Source: Chloromonas sp. AAM2 (taxonomy: Eukaryota > Chlorophyta > Chlorophyceae > Chlamydomonadales > Chlamydomonadaceae). Taken from it: a stretch of 28,070 bases of DNA. Shown here in pieces: positions 26,763-28,070 of this stretch (the stretch's first letter is position 1; the number at the start of each line of letters is the position of its first letter). Made by a program: the position numbers and the translations under genes. Under the pieces are notes generated by a model. That model saw only the letters and a list, made by a program, of their open reading frames with translations, did no database searches and was not told the origin of the DNA. The stretch is taken from assembly GCA_004335635.1 (NCBI GenBank), contig QAXH01000551.1:1-28070 (forward strand), given 5' to 3'.

Positions 26763-27577
26763 AGGTTCGTATTGTGTTCATGTTGTCTCGACTGGATGAG
26801 AGCAGAGCCTTTGTACAGTGCTGTTGCCATGAGCGTATATGGCTGCCCCATAATTGTCAAATGAGTTTACGTGCCTTGCGCTTGGATTGTTCTCGCTGAT
26901 TGTGATGGTGGCAGAAGGACCGGCATATTCGTAATGCAGCCAATGTCAGTATCCATGCGAAACCGTGGCTTGCTTGGCCTTTGAGAGTTGTTTAGCTTAG
27001 TTTGACAATGCACGCTTGCGACAGCGCCTTGTGAACACTTGCAACATGCCGAGAGTGCGCACACTTCTGACTACACGTGGCCACCGCACAGGTTATAGAA
27101 CTGCTGTTGATAGCTTTGCAGCACCGGCCAGCCCTGCCTGATCCCAGACAACCTGATCCGCCATGATCATGAGGCTTTAAACTCCGTATGCAAGCAGTGA
27201 CGCATCCGTTATGCAACATGTTCATCACCAGATCAACAGTATTTGCTAAGCAAGCGTAACTGTTTTCTGATCTGTCATTGGGTAATAACACTGCTATGCA
27301 TTGGGTTATCAGACTGGTATGCATGTGCGGATTGCTATGCACTCCTTCTTGACTTGTTATGACTTGCTTCAGCGTGAGTCTAGGTTTGACTGGTCATTTG
27401 TTGAGCCTTGCTTGACTGGCCATCGGCTGAGCCTTGGTTGCAGTGCCCCTTGGCTACCAAGCCTGGGCCAATTCTTGTCCAAAGCAGCTGGCCAAGGCTT
27501 GACGAAGTCTAGACCATTGGTCTGGGGGCCATGTTTCATTGCTCTGGGGGCATGTCATGTTTAGATAGAATGTGAGG

Positions 27578-27610
27578 ACACTGATAGAACACTGATAGGA
27601 CACTGATAGA
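27578..27610 (+). repeat. 11-bp tandem repeat, three units
   Basis: ACACTGATAGA, ACACTGATAGG and ACACTGATAGA follow one another directly. Confidence 0.9.
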
Positions 27611-27646
27611 ACGACACTGCTGCATTACGAGGAGGGAGTGCACACC

Positions 27647-27898
27647 ATGAAGCACGTCCAACGCAAACATCAACTATTTGCGCAAATTGCAAAAATTTCT
27701 CCTAGTAAAGGGGAATCTGACCGTGTCAGCAAGGGGTGGTTAGGCCCTTGTGGCCATCACCCCACAGAACGCCTTCCGAAAGCATCCCGTAAGCCATATA
27801 AATGGACAGGATTGAAAGATTATAAGACAACCCTCACAATGTCAACTGTTGACAGGCAAAAAGCACCTTCAAAAAGCAAAGACAGTGTGACCAGCTAA
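27647..27898 (+). CDS. Small basic ORF of unknown function, 83 aa
   Basis: The frame from ATG 27647 to TAA 27896-27898 encodes a Lys-rich protein starting MKHVQRKHQLFAQIAKISPS and containing VSKGWLG and KPYKWTGLKDYKTT. I do not recognise the family. It is intronless, the longest plus-strand frame near the right edge, and has a clearly basic composition, but a frame of this length is also expected by chance. It could be a fragment of a transposon-encoded DNA-binding protein; nothing confirms this. Confidence 0.2.
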   Translation: MKHVQRKHQLFAQIAKISPSKGESDRVSKGWLGPCGHHPTERLPKASRKPYKWTGLKDYKTTLTMSTVDRQKAPSKSKDSVTS

Positions 27899-28070
27899 AT
27901 TTGTCAAAGGTCGAATTTACAACATTGGTCATCCCTCACAAGTTATGAGTCGCAACTGGTCTTCAGCTACTACACTTCCTTCCTGCACAAAAAAATATCT
28001 TATACATGTCACATACACCTTGCTTCTCCGGCTGGTGTGGACTGTGCAATGCTACTCATAGTTCGCCGGA

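Larger units (their letters stand above)
25856..28070. other. Right end of the window, no confident gene
   Basis: No family is recognisable. The stretch contains a C-rich telomere-like tract (26081-26115), an AC microsatellite and an 11-bp tandem repeat. A minus-strand frame near 26560-26615 reads LERQWKRLLPHVAA after an acceptor-like CAATTGCAG and could be another upstream exon of the NB-ARC/WD40 gene. The evidence is only helix-like composition and splice-like borders. Confidence 0.5.

Noticed and set aside
26560..26860. Opposed frames across the AC microsatellite giving Thr-His or Cys-Val runs
   Set aside because: These peptides are produced by translating the dinucleotide repeat and do not indicate a gene.

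Overview
The window is eukaryotic nuclear DNA, most likely from a green alga (Chlorophyta); the class cannot be fixed from the sequence. The genes are dense with spliceosomal introns (GT donors, acceptors usually ending TGCAG or CACAG). The proteins fit a photosynthetic eukaryote: a plant/cyanobacterial-type organellar tryptophanyl-tRNA synthetase with an N-terminal extension, and a Tas-like aldo/keto reductase. Base composition is near balanced and the non-coding DNA is rich in short dispersed repeats. All gene models are hand-spliced from reading frame, intron phase and family conservation.

Layout. 1-2248: no confident gene; it holds a repeat copy and a 75-bp perfect copy of one WD-repeat exon that lies 15 kb away. 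2249-6551 (minus): complete 10-exon aldo/keto reductase, 366 aa, catalytic tetrad intact. 6552-6816: short intergenic stretch shared by two divergent genes. 6817-10153 (plus): complete 8-exon tryptophanyl-tRNA synthetase, 426 aa, with a GC-AG first intron and a 74-bp tandem duplication that copies its last splice donor. 10154-13384: 3.2 kb without a recognisable gene. 13385-23700 (minus): at least 20 exons of a large APAF-1-like STAND protein (C-terminal part of NB-ARC, winged-helix-like segment, helical domain, then about 16 WD repeats). Likely upstream exons at 25631-25855 carry what looks like a degenerate P-loop. 25856-28070: no confident gene; microsatellite, small tandem repeats and one small basic ORF.

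The reductase and the synthetase are ordinary housekeeping-type genes and may share a promoter region. The most interesting locus is the NB-ARC/WD40 gene. Its order of domains resembles metazoan APAF-1 and the STAND NTPases of bacteria and fungi rather than plant NB-LRR proteins, its propeller exons follow the blades closely, and its introns are seeded with at least three families of short dispersed repeats. Whether its nucleotide-binding site is intact is the main open question.
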